From positions 1 to 59,473 of the forward strand of contig JAIVFJ010000354.1 in the NCBI GenBank assembly GCA_025765615.1: DNA of 59,473 nt, written 5' to 3'. Source of the DNA: Zopfochytrium polystomum. Its lineage: Eukaryota; Chytridiomycota; Chytridiomycetes; Chytridiales; Chytridiaceae. Under the pieces are notes generated by a model. That model ran no database searches and was not told where the DNA came from. It saw only the letters and a program-made list of their open reading frames with translations. The position numbers were made by a program, and so were the translations under genes. Below, piece by piece: positions 47,701-59,464 of the stretch (positions are counted from its first letter, which is position 1; every line of letters begins with the position of its first letter).

Positions 47701-49051
47701 CAACGGGCAAAGACAGCTCTAACAGGAATCGGTTGCCTTCCACTCGAGCAGACTCTGACACTTCCATTTCAGCAATCCCGCTGGGCAGGAATCCGTCAAA
47801 TTGATTTGAGGATACGTCCAATACAAGAAGACCGGCAATCCAGATAGTTCCCAACGGAATCGATCCACTCAGCGAATTTCCAGATATGTTGAAAACGACA
47901 AGGGGAAGCGAAGCTGTAGCAAGGCTCGGCGGAAACTGCCCGGACATTCCGCTTTTGGAGAGTTGTACATAATTGAGTTGGTCGAGCTGAGATATTGATG
48001 AGGGAAATGTGGCAATCTGATTTTCTGATAAATCCAAGGCCCTGAGGTACCGCGGGAGCGGTGGCACCCCGAAGGCGGTTCCGTTCGCACTAACGGTGCT
48101 ATTGGGGCACTGCAAGTTGTTGTTTCTCAACGATAATTCGGTGACGCGTCCGGCAACACAATTCGAAAGGCCGGACCAGCTGGATAAACTGTGCGCGAGG
48201 CCCTCCTTGACGTCGCACGTCGGGTTGGAAAGGCTCCAACCATCTTTGTCATGCCAAAATGGACCGCCACATTGATTGTACAATGCTATCAGCCGCTCGC
48301 CGTCGTCGTTATGGCAGGAAGCACCTAACAGTAAAAATGTACGAAATCAATGTGAAATCGCATCCCTTCTAAATTTACCCGCGAATCCAGGATAACACGT
48401 GCAAGAAATTTGATCCGAGGAGCAGTGTCCTCGGCCGAATTCTGCGAAGCAAGAGTTTGGACAACCGGCCATTCTAGCCGGCCCTCTCCACCACGATGCG
48501 AAAAACCCGTCGAATTGAGGAGATTGCGAGTCTGTCACGAATCTGACCATCACGCTGGTCTGCGTCAATGGGTCTTGAAACTGAGATGCGAGCCCTTGAG
48601 TAACGACAAACGTTCTTGCACCGGCTGCTGGGAACCAGAAGCCCACCACGCTTCCTAGTAGGATTGAGGTTCCATTACTCAAATTTATCGAGATTTCAAT
48701 TCGATCGCGAGATAAAGGATTGAACTCCCAGTGGGATACTTCAACCGTGACGATTGGATCGTCTGACAGCTCTCCAGAGGGGGAGGCTGCTGGTATCCTT
48801 ATCGGAATTATCCACGTGCAGTTGCTTCCAGGGCGGGAGTGTTGAAATGGTAGCGAGCCGTCTGCAATCGTCCCATTGAGTCCGTCCAAAACCACAGATT
48901 TCCCATTGGAACAATATGCAAACGCAGTGTCGGAGAGACCAACCAGCAGTATCAATAAAACGCAATAAACACTGACGCGGTGGTTCCTGATGGTCGACTT
49001 GTGCTGCGGTGGGTATGATTGCGATGGCAGGCAAGTGCCATTCCTCAGCAT
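44706..49051 (-). CDS. CUB-EGF-LRR ectodomain protein with multipass membrane region
   Basis: Receptor-like surface protein, 1278 aa, 11 exons: 49051-48379, 48324-47715, 47670-46857, 46804-46736, 46686-46503, 46456-46367, 46313-46183, 46115-46072, 46027-45914, 45857-45758 and 45713-44706; the sum is in frame. Signal peptide: VYCVLLILLVGLSDTAFA, cleaved near residue 45. A CUB-like domain (SNCTWIIPI...VSHWEF) leads to one EGF module (CPNSCFAEFGRGHC...CTCYPGF). Leucine-rich repeats follow (LRALDLSENQIATFPSSI, LLVLDVSSNQFDGFLPSG), then Ser/Thr-rich beta sequence and an ephrin-receptor-like Cys module (CPHGTYLPSRG...CLSCPFGAICVGG). From WIAFGILLCVCLAPLWWL onward there are several hydrophobic segments, including VWALPLIFGGIFLGYSW, FVYGAGIPAFIFF, LMFISICLMYTYLFAVV, ITTIIFLLAGIILSF and ATVIVLFYFCLLLLVHAVF. 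The cytoplasmic tail of ~200 aa is Ser-rich and disordered. The ligand is unknown. Confidence 0.82.
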
Positions 49052-50984
49052 ATTTGAGAGAGACTTTCGTTTTTGGGCAGAGCCGATGGTGTACCCTTCT
49101 CCGATTGTGGAAGAACTGCGGAACGGCCAAGCGCTTATTCCGGGCAATGGACGCGCCAAAAGCGATGTGGAAGTAAAATTCAGCCTCGACGACTCTACGC
49201 AGGCTTTGCAAGCACTCTCAAGGTGTCGAAAAGGATAGATTGTTAGCGGCGGAAGAACGTAATCCAAAGATTCGGAATATCTATTCCAAAAAACGTTTAT
49301 TTAAATGTACGTCATTGGTTGATGAAATGCAGTAGACTAAACCTGAATAGACTGGCGCACGACGATGATGGTAGACTGAAACCAAAAGTGCGGAATACCT
49401 TTCGCACGAAGTAGCGCAAAGTTAAAAACGTCTCAAAGTAGCCAATGATTGGTAGAGAGAGAGAGAGAGAGTGAGTGAGAGAGTGAGTGAGTGAGTGAGA
49501 GAGAGTGTGTGTGTGAGTGAGTGAGAGAGATTCTGTCCAATTGTCCGAAACGTCTAGGCTTGAAATGCAGGGGAGGCCGCGAGCGGTCGAAGACAGCGAG
49601 TCCGCTCAATTGGACGTTTGCGGTGCCGGCGACGTCGAAGTTGCAGCCAAAGCCGCGACAAGGACCGCTTTGCCGAAGTGGCCAAACTTCTTTTTGCAAT
49701 CACGTTAAAGTCGGCAAGCTGCGGCAGTAATCGAGTGACGACTGCGAAGGTGTCACATTCCGTAAAAGGTGCTCATGCGACGGCGAGATCGTGGCGATGG
49801 CCTCGGCAGCAGCGGTGATGGCCACGGAGTTGGCGGGTTTTGACCGTATCGGCGGTTGCTCCGCCGACACGGCTATGACCGATCGTGCGTGGCCACCTTG
49901 CGCTCCACGCAAAAGAAAGGTTGATGGCTTTGGGATAGGGATTGCAGGTGGATCGCTCGAGGGCGAGGATGGGGTGTTCGGGGATGGGGTAACAGCCACG
50001 ACTGACAATCCTCACCTATTGACCTCACACGAAATGTTTCTTGGACGAAAGAGAAGGGGTGTTTGGAGGAAAACAAAAAAAATTTGAAAAACTCGAAGCC
50101 ACAGACACGAAATCCGAAAGGCGATGAAGCAATGTGGATCGCAATCGGCGTCGAAATTAGGAACTGATGAGTCCCAGTTCCACAGTGACAACAGGCTTTC
50201 TCTATTCCTTTTGTAATTGGCGAATGCCCCTTCTGTTCAGCTTCTACTGCGCGAGCAAAGCAAGGGTATCAACTTTGCACTGCAGAATTCCCTGTCTTGC
50301 CTTTCAAGTCATCTGTACTTACATTATTTCAAAAGTTGAGCCTCGACTTTCATTTGGCCGATTCCCTCCGATGAGCAGTTGTTTCACCTCGAGGGAAAAC
50401 TCCACGCTCGATTAAAGCTTGATGGGCAGCTGAGTCTTGTTTGGGGCCTTTGCCCGGTTTCTGTCACTAAGCCTTCGCTTTATATCACGGTAGACCAATC
50501 GGCCCAGCTGCGAAAAAAAAACTAAAAGTCTACTTCCACTCCCAGCAGGCAAAATACTTCGTAACACCACACTCACAATCGGTAGGCAAAAAATGAAGCC
50601 CGACCATTGACGCTCACAAACCTGTTAGGGGTGCGTCGAAGGGGAAGAACCACTCCGCGCAGGGTTAAAGAACAAAGCAGAGTTAACAGCTCGAAAACGC
50701 CAAAAGGGTTGTGAAAAGATGGACGCGGAGAGGGACGGGTTTGAAAATAAAGAAGGAAAAAGGCAATCGCACCTGGGGAAGGAAATCAGTTGTAAGCATT
50801 GGCAGGAAGAAGGAAACAAGGAAAGGAAAAACAGTATGGCAAACGCTTCATAATCGAGTCGTCACAATGACAACCATGGACTGAAAATGAACAGGCCCGG
50901 CAAATTAGAAAACAAACGGGAAAAAGAGAGCGATAATGCGCAGCCGACTATGGAGCGTCTAAGGCGGCCCAACTGAACCCAACA
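49052..50984. other. Intergenic region with GA repeat and GC-rich island
   Basis: About 1.9 kb between two minus-strand genes. 49453-49530 is a GA/GT-rich simple repeat. From about 49540 to 50010 the base composition is coding-like and several overlapping frames of 60-100 codons exist on both strands, but none has a recognisable motif and none extends past 103 codons. It may be a gene remnant. The rest shows nothing. Confidence 0.4.
49453..49530. repeat. GA/GTGA-rich microsatellite
   Basis: Imperfect (GA)n mixed with GTGA and GTGT units, about 78 bases. Confidence 0.9.
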
Positions 50985-52781
50985 TCAGCGCAAGTAACCG
51001 TCTTCCGTCGCAACCGTAAACTGGCTGGCCCTGTACGCAGCACCACCACCTCCACCGTTGTTGTCCGCACCCTCTGCTCCGTTACCGAACCCGGCAAATC
51101 CAGCGGGCGGGCCGTACATACTGCTGCCCCTCTGCCTGATCGAGAAGCTGGCACGTTCGACGCGAGCGCCGGCTCCGTCGATCCAGAAGTCGCCACGATT
51201 GCCTGCTCCTCCGCCCGCTCCCCCGGCCCCACCAGCACCGCCGTCTGCCGACTCTGTCAGGTACGGGGCGACGCATGCCAACGGGAAAGATCCCTCCATC
51301 TTGGTCGTCATGTTAAAGCCGTAGCCCCACCCATCGTCGAACTTGCACTTGACGAGGACGGGGTCGCCGACGTACAGGTAGATCTCGTCAGACAGGTTCG
51401 GGACGTAGTTGAAGACAACTTCCATCGTTTCGGGAGGAGAGTTGGGGTCGGCTTCGGGAGCGCCGGCTGCCGGGAGGCCAGGGGGAAGGGGGATGCCGCC
51501 GGCGGGAGCGGATGCACCAGGGTTCGGCCCGTTGGGGTTGGCAAAGGCGCCGGTAAGGGGAGCGGCCGCAAGGAACGGCTGGGAAGGCTGCGGAGCCTGC
51601 AGGGGAGGCTGCTGCTGGAACTGAGGGGACATGATGCCGTTGCCAAAGTTGTTGTAGTTGTCGTTGAAGTTGCCGCTCTTGTACATGCCGCCGCCGTTCA
51701 TGTCTTGCATGCCAGACTGCTGCCCCTCTGGGCCGGCGCCGTTGTTCCAGCCTGCAAAACCGTTCGATGACGAGGTCTGGTTGAACTTGGACGGCGTCAT
51801 GCTTCGCTCGTTGTCGACGGATTCCAAGCGAATAGACTTTCGGTTCTGGCCCTGCACGGACTTGCGACGAACATGAATGACAACAGCAACGATGACAGCA
51901 ACAATGACAGCTAGACCACCACCGACGGCTCCTATGAAAGTGGGCTGCGCGAGGCCAAGGATCGTGCTGGTCGTGGCATCTGAGGTGGTGGCTTGCTGGG
52001 TAGGTGAAGGTGAGGAGACGGCGGATTTGGTAGTGGCGGAGGTAACGACGGCGGCCTTTGTTGAAGTAGTGGCAGCCGCGGGCGAGGATGTAGATGTCGA
52101 AGACGCCGAGGATGCTGACGAGGGAGCTGTGAAACCAGAAACGTTGCCACAGCACGAGTCCGTGGGCGATCCATTGCAGTAATTGATAGCAGCGCCATTG
52201 TCGTAGAATCCACAGTTGGATCCCTCAGACGATCCGCTTGCCGAACTGACACAATTACCGGTGTTGTCACCTAGGTGTGAAACTAGAGTGTTGACCGTCT
52301 CTGCCAAAGAATTTCTCTCCTTGGCGATGTCTGAAGAGGGGTTCTGGTTGCAGACGGTGGAATCCGCAAAGAGTTTTTGAGCCGAGGCAAGGAAGGCCTT
52401 CGCAGAGGTCGAGCAGGTAGAGGTGGGTTTAACGCCAGCGTTACAGCCTTTGTTTATGGACGCCGTGTCGACGTAGAGGCCACAGAGGGTTGTAATATGG
52501 TATCGAAGACCAGTTCCTGTGAAGCCAGGGCAATCGTAAGTATTCTGGAAGAGCGTTATCGCCTGTTCCTGGTTATCGGCCTGCTGAGACATGAAAGAGT
52601 CGAAGGAGGCGACCGAAGCATCGGTAAATGGAGAGTCTCCGTTGCCGAAGAAAACTTGGTATGCCGACCAGTCTGGGCATGTGGTTGAGCCGGTCAAAGT
52701 GAAACACTGAGCATCAACGAAGGACGCGGTGAGGGCGAGGGAGACGGCAGCAAGAGCCACCAAAGACGCCAAGGATTTCAT
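50985..52781 (-). CDS. Single-pass membrane protein with cytoplasmic SH3 domain
   Basis: Intronless gene, 598 aa. Signal peptide: MKSLASLVALAAVSLALTAS, cleaved before QCF. The ectodomain of ~200 aa contains many paired cysteines (CFTLTGSTTCPDW, CGLYVDTASINKGC, CGFYDN...CNGSPTDSCCG). A Ser/Thr-rich, probably glycosylated stalk follows. One membrane helix lies at ~285-307 (GGGLAVIVAVIVAVVIHV), followed by basic RRKSVQGQNRKS. The cytoplasmic part is disordered (Asn/Gln/Pro/Gly-rich) and then has an SH3 domain (~452-510: VVFNYVPNLSDEIYLYVGD, DDGWGYGFN, EGSFPLACVAPY). The layout resembles fungal wall-sensing or polarity proteins with C-terminal SH3 domains. A sensor or scaffold linking wall to signalling is inference. 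Confidence 0.85.
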   Translation of the reverse strand: MKSLASLVALAAVSLALTASFVDAQCFTLTGSTTCPDWSAYQVFFGNGDSPFTDASVASFDSFMSQQADNQEQAITLFQNTYDCPGFTGTGLRYHITTLCGLYVDTASINKGCNAGVKPTSTCSTSAKAFLASAQKLFADSTVCNQNPSSDIAKERNSLAETVNTLVSHLGDNTGNCVSSASGSSEGSNCGFYDNGAAINYCNGSPTDSCCGNVSGFTAPSSASSASSTSTSSPAAATTSTKAAVVTSATTKSAVSSPSPTQQATTSDATTSTILGLAQPTFIGAVGGGLAVIVAVIVAVVIHVRRKSVQGQNRKSIRLESVDNERSMTPSKFNQTSSSNGFAGWNNGAGPEGQQSGMQDMNGGGMYKSGNFNDNYNNFGNGIMSPQFQQQPPLQAPQPSQPFLAAAPLTGAFANPNGPNPGASAPAGGIPLPPGLPAAGAPEADPNSPPETMEVVFNYVPNLSDEIYLYVGDPVLVKCKFDDGWGYGFNMTTKMEGSFPLACVAPYLTESADGGAGGAGGAGGGAGNRGDFWIDGAGARVERASFSIRQRGSSMYGPPAGFAGFGNGAEGADNNGGGGGAAYRASQFTVATEDGYLR

Positions 52782-54368
52782 TGCGGGGAAGCAACTGGGG
52801 GTGAGCAGAAGGGATGGCGGGGCAAGAAAGTCTAGGAAGAGGAGAGGCTAGGATCTAGGGCTATCTAATATGACGGAGGGTGGGAGCGTTGGTGGACGCT
52901 GAATGGGAAGCAGGGTACGGTTGTGGAGGGGGTCGCTGGCGTCGAGCGGACCCGACTTGATTTCTATGGGAGTTCGGTGAGAAGTGCGTTGGTTGTTGGT
53001 TGGTTCGATCATTACCCCCACACACAGTCACGTTTGTCTCTCTCTCCCAGTCTGTTTGTCTCGGGCTCTGTTTGCCTCCCACAGCCAGCCAGCAAGGGAA
53101 TTTGCCAGAGAAAATTTTCGCTTGTTGCAGACGAGAAAGGAAAAAGTGCTCGATGACATCAAACGTTTTTGTTATTTCAACGTGCCGCTGAGTGAAGGGC
53201 AACCACGACATGGCTTGAGAACATTTCCTCTATTGGGTTTCAATCTTTCCAAAGTCAGACCCCTCCCGCTTCGTCTTTCTTCTCCCCCCTAGAGCGCAGC
53301 CGCTGCCATTGGGGTTGCCGGTTTCTTCAGGAATGTGAATTGAGGGAAGGGAGGTGGGCTGGTCTTTTGTTGCTCTGGAAGGCAAGCCAGCCGTTCACAG
53401 CTCGCACAGCAATGTAAGTACTTCCGGCTGCCGAGGTTAGCTCTCAAATGAAGCTGGGGCTGATAGAACTGGCCCTCGTTTTCATACTACGTGCGAGTTG
53501 CACAAAAAAAGTGCTACCAGACCATGCAAATGTTCGTGTGAATTTATGCGGCAGACTTCAACACAAGGGACGCGAAGTGCAATAGCCTTTCGTACTGTTT
53601 TCTCCGTCTCTTCCCCTCCACAGCTGTCGTTGGGACGGCGATTTGGGCTTTCATGCACGGCTTGATTCTTTCCAACACAGCTTGTGCTAACCAAGTCGGA
53701 GTCCGCCTCTCCCAGCCTCCAGAAAAATTGACTAACGCATTACGGGAGGTAATGAAGGTTGTAGACGATGTCTCGTGTCCCATGCACTCCATTTGGTGAA
53801 CAAAGATAACGAGGCGGAGAGGACGCTGCGGCGGCGCTTAACAGCGACAGTAAGCCGCGGAATAGGGAATCTCAGAAGGTCATTGGAGGCTCAAATCTTG
53901 CGGAGGGCGACGAGCTGCAGCAGTAGTAAACCATTGGCGGAATGGAATGGGATAGCTGTGCACGTTCCACCAGTTCAAAACCGCGATATAGCCGTTGAGG
54001 CAAGCCATCGCGATCGCCCCATCGGTGTAGTTCTGGTCGAGATCGCCAGACGGTGGAACGGACTTTATATTTTTTCCTTGTCATCTTTATTCTAATCGGT
54101 GCACTCCATCACCCAAACGCAAGAAGCGTGCCCGCCACCTCCTGGTCTGGTTGATCCTGCCTGGTCATACTCCGGAGCTCATCTGACTTCTAGCCGGTTT
54201 GTCTGCGAAGTCGCCGTGTCGTGCAGTCCATTACCTTAAGGTAATGTTCCAAGCATGGTTCTTTGTCGCAGTGCGCGGCGACCAGCACATGTGAATGCTT
54301 ACTTCCTTCGAGACCATTTTGCGAACGCCATACCTCCATATTCAACGTGAGGCGGCCTCGATTCAATC
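52782..54368. other. Divergent upstream region, SH3 protein / IBtk-like gene
   Basis: About 1.6 kb without a supported gene. An 82-codon minus-strand frame with an ATG (53792-53544) has no motif. An 18S-rRNA-like fragment lies at 54147-54169. Confidence 0.45.
54147..54169 (+). other. Fragment resembling the 5' end of 18S rRNA
   Basis: CTGGTTGATCCTGCC (54147-54161) is the near-universal start of eukaryotic 18S rRNA and is followed by TGGTCATA, close to the AGTAGTCATA that normally comes next. The sequence after that does not resemble 18S, so this is a short stub and not an rRNA gene. Confidence 0.55.
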
Positions 54369-57300
54369 ATGTTTTCGGCCATTCGACAAAGGGACGTGGG
54401 CACGTTGCGATCTCTTCTAAACTCGGCCACTGGAGGCTCTGCGAATACTAATGCAGCTGTAAGTCCTTCAGAAGGCATGGCGTTCGGGAACGGCCTCTCG
54501 CCTCCGAAGAGGCACGAAAGCAACGCCAACTCTTCCAGGCAAACCGGGACCCCTTCGCACCTTCCCGGAAGCAAAAATCACACACCAGGATCGGCGACAA
54601 TGAAGCGATCGGCAACAGCTAAAAGACAAGTGGACGTCAATGAGAGGGACCAGGGCGGCAACTGCCCCCTGCATCTAGCCGTCGCTATAGGACATCGCGA
54701 AATAGTGGAAGTGCTTCTTCAAAACTCCAAAGTCAATGTTAATGCTCAAGACATTGAAAATGGGTACACTCCCCTTCACAAAGTGAGTGCAGAGGTATAA
54801 AATTATTAATTATTGCTAACACACTCTGTGATGGAAGGCCCTTTTTGCGGGAAACCTTGTTATTGCCCTGATGATTCTTCGGTACCGTTCCAATGATGTT
54901 GACTTAACTGTTCGTGATAAGGAGGGATTGAGCTGTCTTGAGTTGCTTAAGGTACGGAGAGCTTTAGCAGTGTTTACCAAATGCTGATTTACTTGACGCA
55001 GCTGACCTATGATCAAACACCCTCGGACATTAGTATTCGGAATCGTGATGAAGAGGAAAGCGGCACCGACACCGACTCCAACTCCGACTCATCGTCGTCA
55101 TTGAATTCATTTCTAGAGGGGAGCAGCTCTGACGCTAAATCGACCTCAATGTCCGACTCAGCTCAAGATGAGACGTTCAGCAGTGCAACTTCGTTGTGGA
55201 CGTGGGGGTCAAATAGCAATTACATTCTGGGCCACCGAAATTCAAACGACCGTCCAATACCAGAACGAGTGGAGCTGACCATAAAGATGCCCAAAGTGAA
55301 CCTCGAAAGTATTGCTCGACACAAACCCCCAATTACATTGGCGTCAGTTTCTAAATATCACATGCTGACTGTTGCGGGAGGAGATGTATTCGCTCAAGGA
55401 TTCGGTCCTGGCGGTCGGCTTGGTCTGGGTCATGAAGAGACTGTTGTTATCCCAACACTCGTCAAAGGCATCACTGAATCTGTTGTTAAAGTTGCTTGCG
55501 GCTATGATCACTCTATCGCATTGACAAAAAGCGGGTACTGTGTGGACGTGGGGAAGTAACGGCCATGGTCAGTTGGGACATACCACTGAAGCTGGAGGAA
55601 GAGCCGCACCGACCTTGAAACCCAGGGAAGTCATCACGAACTTAAACAAGGTTCAGATTGTTGCCATCGCTGCATCAAAGTATCACTCAGCTGCAGTTTC
55701 CTCATCAGGCTTGCTATATACATGGGGGCGGAACCTGGGCCAGCTGGGTTACTCAGGCCCCCATTCAGCAAATGGGCAATCAATTCAATATGTACCTGGA
55801 AAAGTGACACATCTTTCGCAGATAGCTCAGCTTGCAGTGACAAACCATTCCACAGCAGTTCTGATCAAGCAATCAGATATATATGTGTTGGCCGACTTCC
55901 AGACCAAAAAGGTCAATTTGCCTGGAAATTCGCTTCCACCCGATATTACATTTTATAGATCCACCCCAACTGCAGAAAACTATTAAAGTAATCAAGCTTT
56001 CAGCTGGTAGCCACCAATTGGCGGCAGTGACTGCATCTGGGAATGTTTTTCTATGGACACCTCCAGCCCCACCAACACCATCACTGTCAAATGATGATCC
56101 CCGCGTTGCCCGCAAAGGTTGAAGCTGCTGCAAAACAGATGCAGGAGGAGTTTCTTCAGGCAAAACCAACAAAGATTTGGTCAAGTTCGCGAATGTCAAC
56201 CCACGGCAAATGATGTTTGCGTTGGTGTAGACTCCTCCTTGCTGATCAAGACAGAAGATGGCCCATGTTTTATACAGCATCAAGGTGAGCAGCTGAGATT
56301 GTGACTCTTACCCTCTGTTATTAAGGCAAACCGAGAGAAATCCCAAATTAGATTCAAAAACAGCCCAAACCTATTCCGATTTTCAACAAGTTCCCAATCT
56401 TCAGAAACATTAGTCAAGTGTTCTGCGGACCATCTGGAGCATATGCTGCGATTAGGCTGGATCGCATTCCACCTCTTCCAGAACCAACTACTGCTACTTT
56501 GCAAAGTGATATGACTGCATTTACTAGCCGACAGTGTCAATGTATCTGTCCAAAATTCTGGAATGCAGCTCTCCAGTGATTGGGAGAATTGTGCGATGTT
56601 CTTCTTGTCGCTGGAACGATTTCATGGAATGGAGATCGGGACATTCCCAGACTGGAAAAGAATCTCGGTGTCCCCGCAATCTGCTGCATTCTCTCTGCAA
56701 GAAAGCTCCTTTTTCCGTGCATTGCTTAAACTTGCTGTGCACCTGGTGGAACTTTTCCTCAGGTATTTGAGTCTGGGTCTGTTGTGGTGGACCGATTCCC
56801 GCTGGAGAGCCACACACAAGGGAAAATTTTAGCAGTGCAGTTCTGAATGTCAGTTCCATTGATGTTATTCAGGATGCATGGAGCTCACTTATTCTGGAGT
56901 TGTTTCAAATGACATTATTGATTCAACCTCGTTGCAAATAAGCAAGAAGCGAAATTTATTGCGCTTCTGAATCTTCTACAAATCAATGGAATGCCCCAAG
57001 CAACGGCGATTTGATTCCATTCACGGGATTGCATGTGATAGCTCATTTGTGAGACAAAGTTTTTTTTTCGCTATACAACAGAATCTCATACGCATCTGAC
57101 TAAGTTTGTGCAAAACTGACGCCGTGGAAAAAAAATGGCGTCACTTTTCATGTGATGAATTTCTATGACACTGTATTGAAGCTTGCTAATGGAGAGCTGT
57201 ATGCTCATCGAGCAATTTTGGCGGCTCGATCGCCATTTTTCAATGCACTTATGGGGCCCCGACTCGGCTGGTGGACACTCAAAAAGGATGAATGCCGATT

Positions 57301-59464
57301 GCTGCAAGTGCTTTCGTAGTCACTCCATTATAGTAGTTGACTTGACCCATATGCACAAAGAAGCTGTCGAAATCGCCCTTCAGTGGTCCTACGGAAATGA
57401 GGCACCTTCAAAACTTCTTGGAAAAACAATTGCTCCAAGAAATTATTCTGAGTTCTATGATTTCATCATAGATGTCATTGCAGTTGCTGATGAGCTTATT
57501 CTGGAGGGCTTGAAACGCACTCTTACTGAAGTACTGGTTGACCGACTGGACCTCACAACAGTTGTGACATTCCTTCAACTCTCTGACACCTATGACTTGA
57601 TTGAACTGAAATCAACCTGCCTGGAATACTGTAATGTCTTCACAAACCTTTTAAACAAACACTAACATCATCACATCACACGTTGAAAAGTGTGTTGGAA
57701 TCTAGATTCTTGCATCGAATCGGGGTTATTGGAATCTCTTTCGTCAGAGCTGGTGGGTGAACTTCAAGGGCTACTTCAGCAAAAGCAGGAAAGGAAATTT
57801 CCGAATACTCGAGGCAAATCAAGCTATTTTGCATTGGTGCATGACAGAGTGATTGCTGCTGAGAAAGAAGCAAAGCAGCGCCGGAGGGAAGAACATAAAA
57901 AGCTTCTTGCAAGTGGTGCATCACTCAAAATTGAAGACCAGGGTCATCTCCTGTCAATATTCCAACTAAAGCTTCTTCTCGACAAGGGGGGGTCTGCCAA
58001 TTCCGCAAACTCTGGTGGTTGGGCGGGACCTGCCTTTGGAAGCAGTTTCATGTCTACCTCATCCATATCTTCTGCCTTTTCTGAGCCGCAGTCGCCACAC
58101 TTCAGTGGTTCCATAGACCACGCAGATATGAGGCAATCTCACTCAAAGGCAGATTTTGCTGGTGCGGAGGAGACAGACAGATCAATATTGGGGGAAGCTC
58201 TAAATTCTGCGCAGCCAGACGGCATATTTGAAATCGACCTAGAGGAGCCAAAAACGAGCTCAGCCGAGCCAACTCCCACTACTGCAACACTGCCAAAAGG
58301 AAAGAAGAGTATCTCGGCAAAAAAGTCTTATCTTCAGAAACCTCCCATGGACCGGGTTCACCAACTGAACGTGGACAGAATGTCAAAAGTAACAGCCAAA
58401 TCAGTTGAATCGAGCTTGGTAAACAAGGATCCAGAGTCACTGAACCAGTTTCATTTCCCAAAAACATGGAATTCGCGCCTGGAAACTACGTAAGCCTCTC
58501 TTTCTTGCAGGGGACCAAACCAACTCCTCTATTCCAGGAGCAAAGTTTCCCTGCATGACATAATGAAAGAAACTGAGGCAGCATCAACATCTACATCCTT
58601 GAAGACAGTGCGACCACCCCTCATGGGCACCGCTGGACCGAAAAATGTATGCATCCAATTGGTACCTTCTTTCCCTGACTGCCACTTCAAATCCAGCCTG
58701 CCTTGACGGCTACAGACTCAAATTCAGAAACATTGCCAATCGTATTCAAGGCAGGTGGGAAATCACAGAGGGAGAGGAAAAGGGATCGCAAACATGCTCT
58801 GGTGGAAGGACCCCCTGCGACAAATGCAGGTCCATCATCTCCTCCTCATCTCGCTTGGACAAATGCCAGTGCCACACCAGCCTGGGCGACTTCTGCAAGC
58901 CCTGCGTCCAATTTCAAGGCAATTCAGATGGAACAGGAACAAACTGAAGATTTAAAGCCTAAAGTCAGTGCAGCCAGTGGGACTATTTTTGGCCAAGGAC
59001 CCGCCGCTCGGACAGGAACTGGAAATTGGGCGGAAGGGAGTTGGAAAGGTCCGCTTTCTTCAACCATTTTCAGTGCAAAACTGCTGCAGGATCCACCCGG
59101 TCCCCTTCCTCTAGTACTGTTGACAACAACCTAACACAGAAATCACCATCGCCGCCCCTCAAGTCTCGCGTTCTCATAAGTGAGCGGAACTCTTCCATCA
59201 AAACAGAAGCTGGCCCATCTGCAACTGTGCCAGCCATGCCAGCAGCAACACGAGCCCAACGCAGTCGTTTGCAGAGATTCAAAAGGCCCAGCAGAAGGCA
59301 ATAGAAGCAGAGCAGCAAAAGAGGGCGCGTGACAAGCGGAAGTCGTTGATGCAGATTCAGACTGAGGAGAGCCGTTGCAGGAAATCCAGGACTTTTACTT
59401 GTTCACCTCAGCCGCACTTGAAGGCGAATGGACATCTCTCTGCTTTGTTGCTCCTCCCACATGA
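54369..59464 (+). CDS. IBtk-like ankyrin/RCC1/BTB protein, many frame breaks
   Basis: Homologue of the inhibitor of Bruton tyrosine kinase family, which in animals acts as a BTB adaptor for CUL3 ligases. Clear exons: 54369-54782, 54838-54951, 55002-~56284, 56326 onward (boundaries unclear), ~57120-57630, 57691-58489, 58538-58646 and 58697-~59464. Order: two ankyrin repeats ([40 protein letters not shown]), an acidic Ser/Asp linker, RCC1 repeats ([45 protein letters not shown]), a BTB domain ([39 protein letters not shown]) and a C-terminal region with [17 protein letters not shown] and [19 protein letters not shown]; it ends FVAPPT at 59464. The frame shifts at 55533-55535 (G3), ~55976-55979 (A4), ~56095, ~56180, several places at 56540-57330, ~59040-59110, ~59225 and ~59373. 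Either a decaying gene or indel-rich sequence. Confidence 0.7.

Noticed and set aside
49700..50090. Overlapping ~100-codon frames on both strands
   Set aside because: GC-rich island with frames open on both strands at once; none shows a domain.
53544..53792. 82-codon minus-strand ORF with ATG
   Set aside because: Composition is not strongly coding and no motif or neighbour supports it; noted only as a weak possibility.
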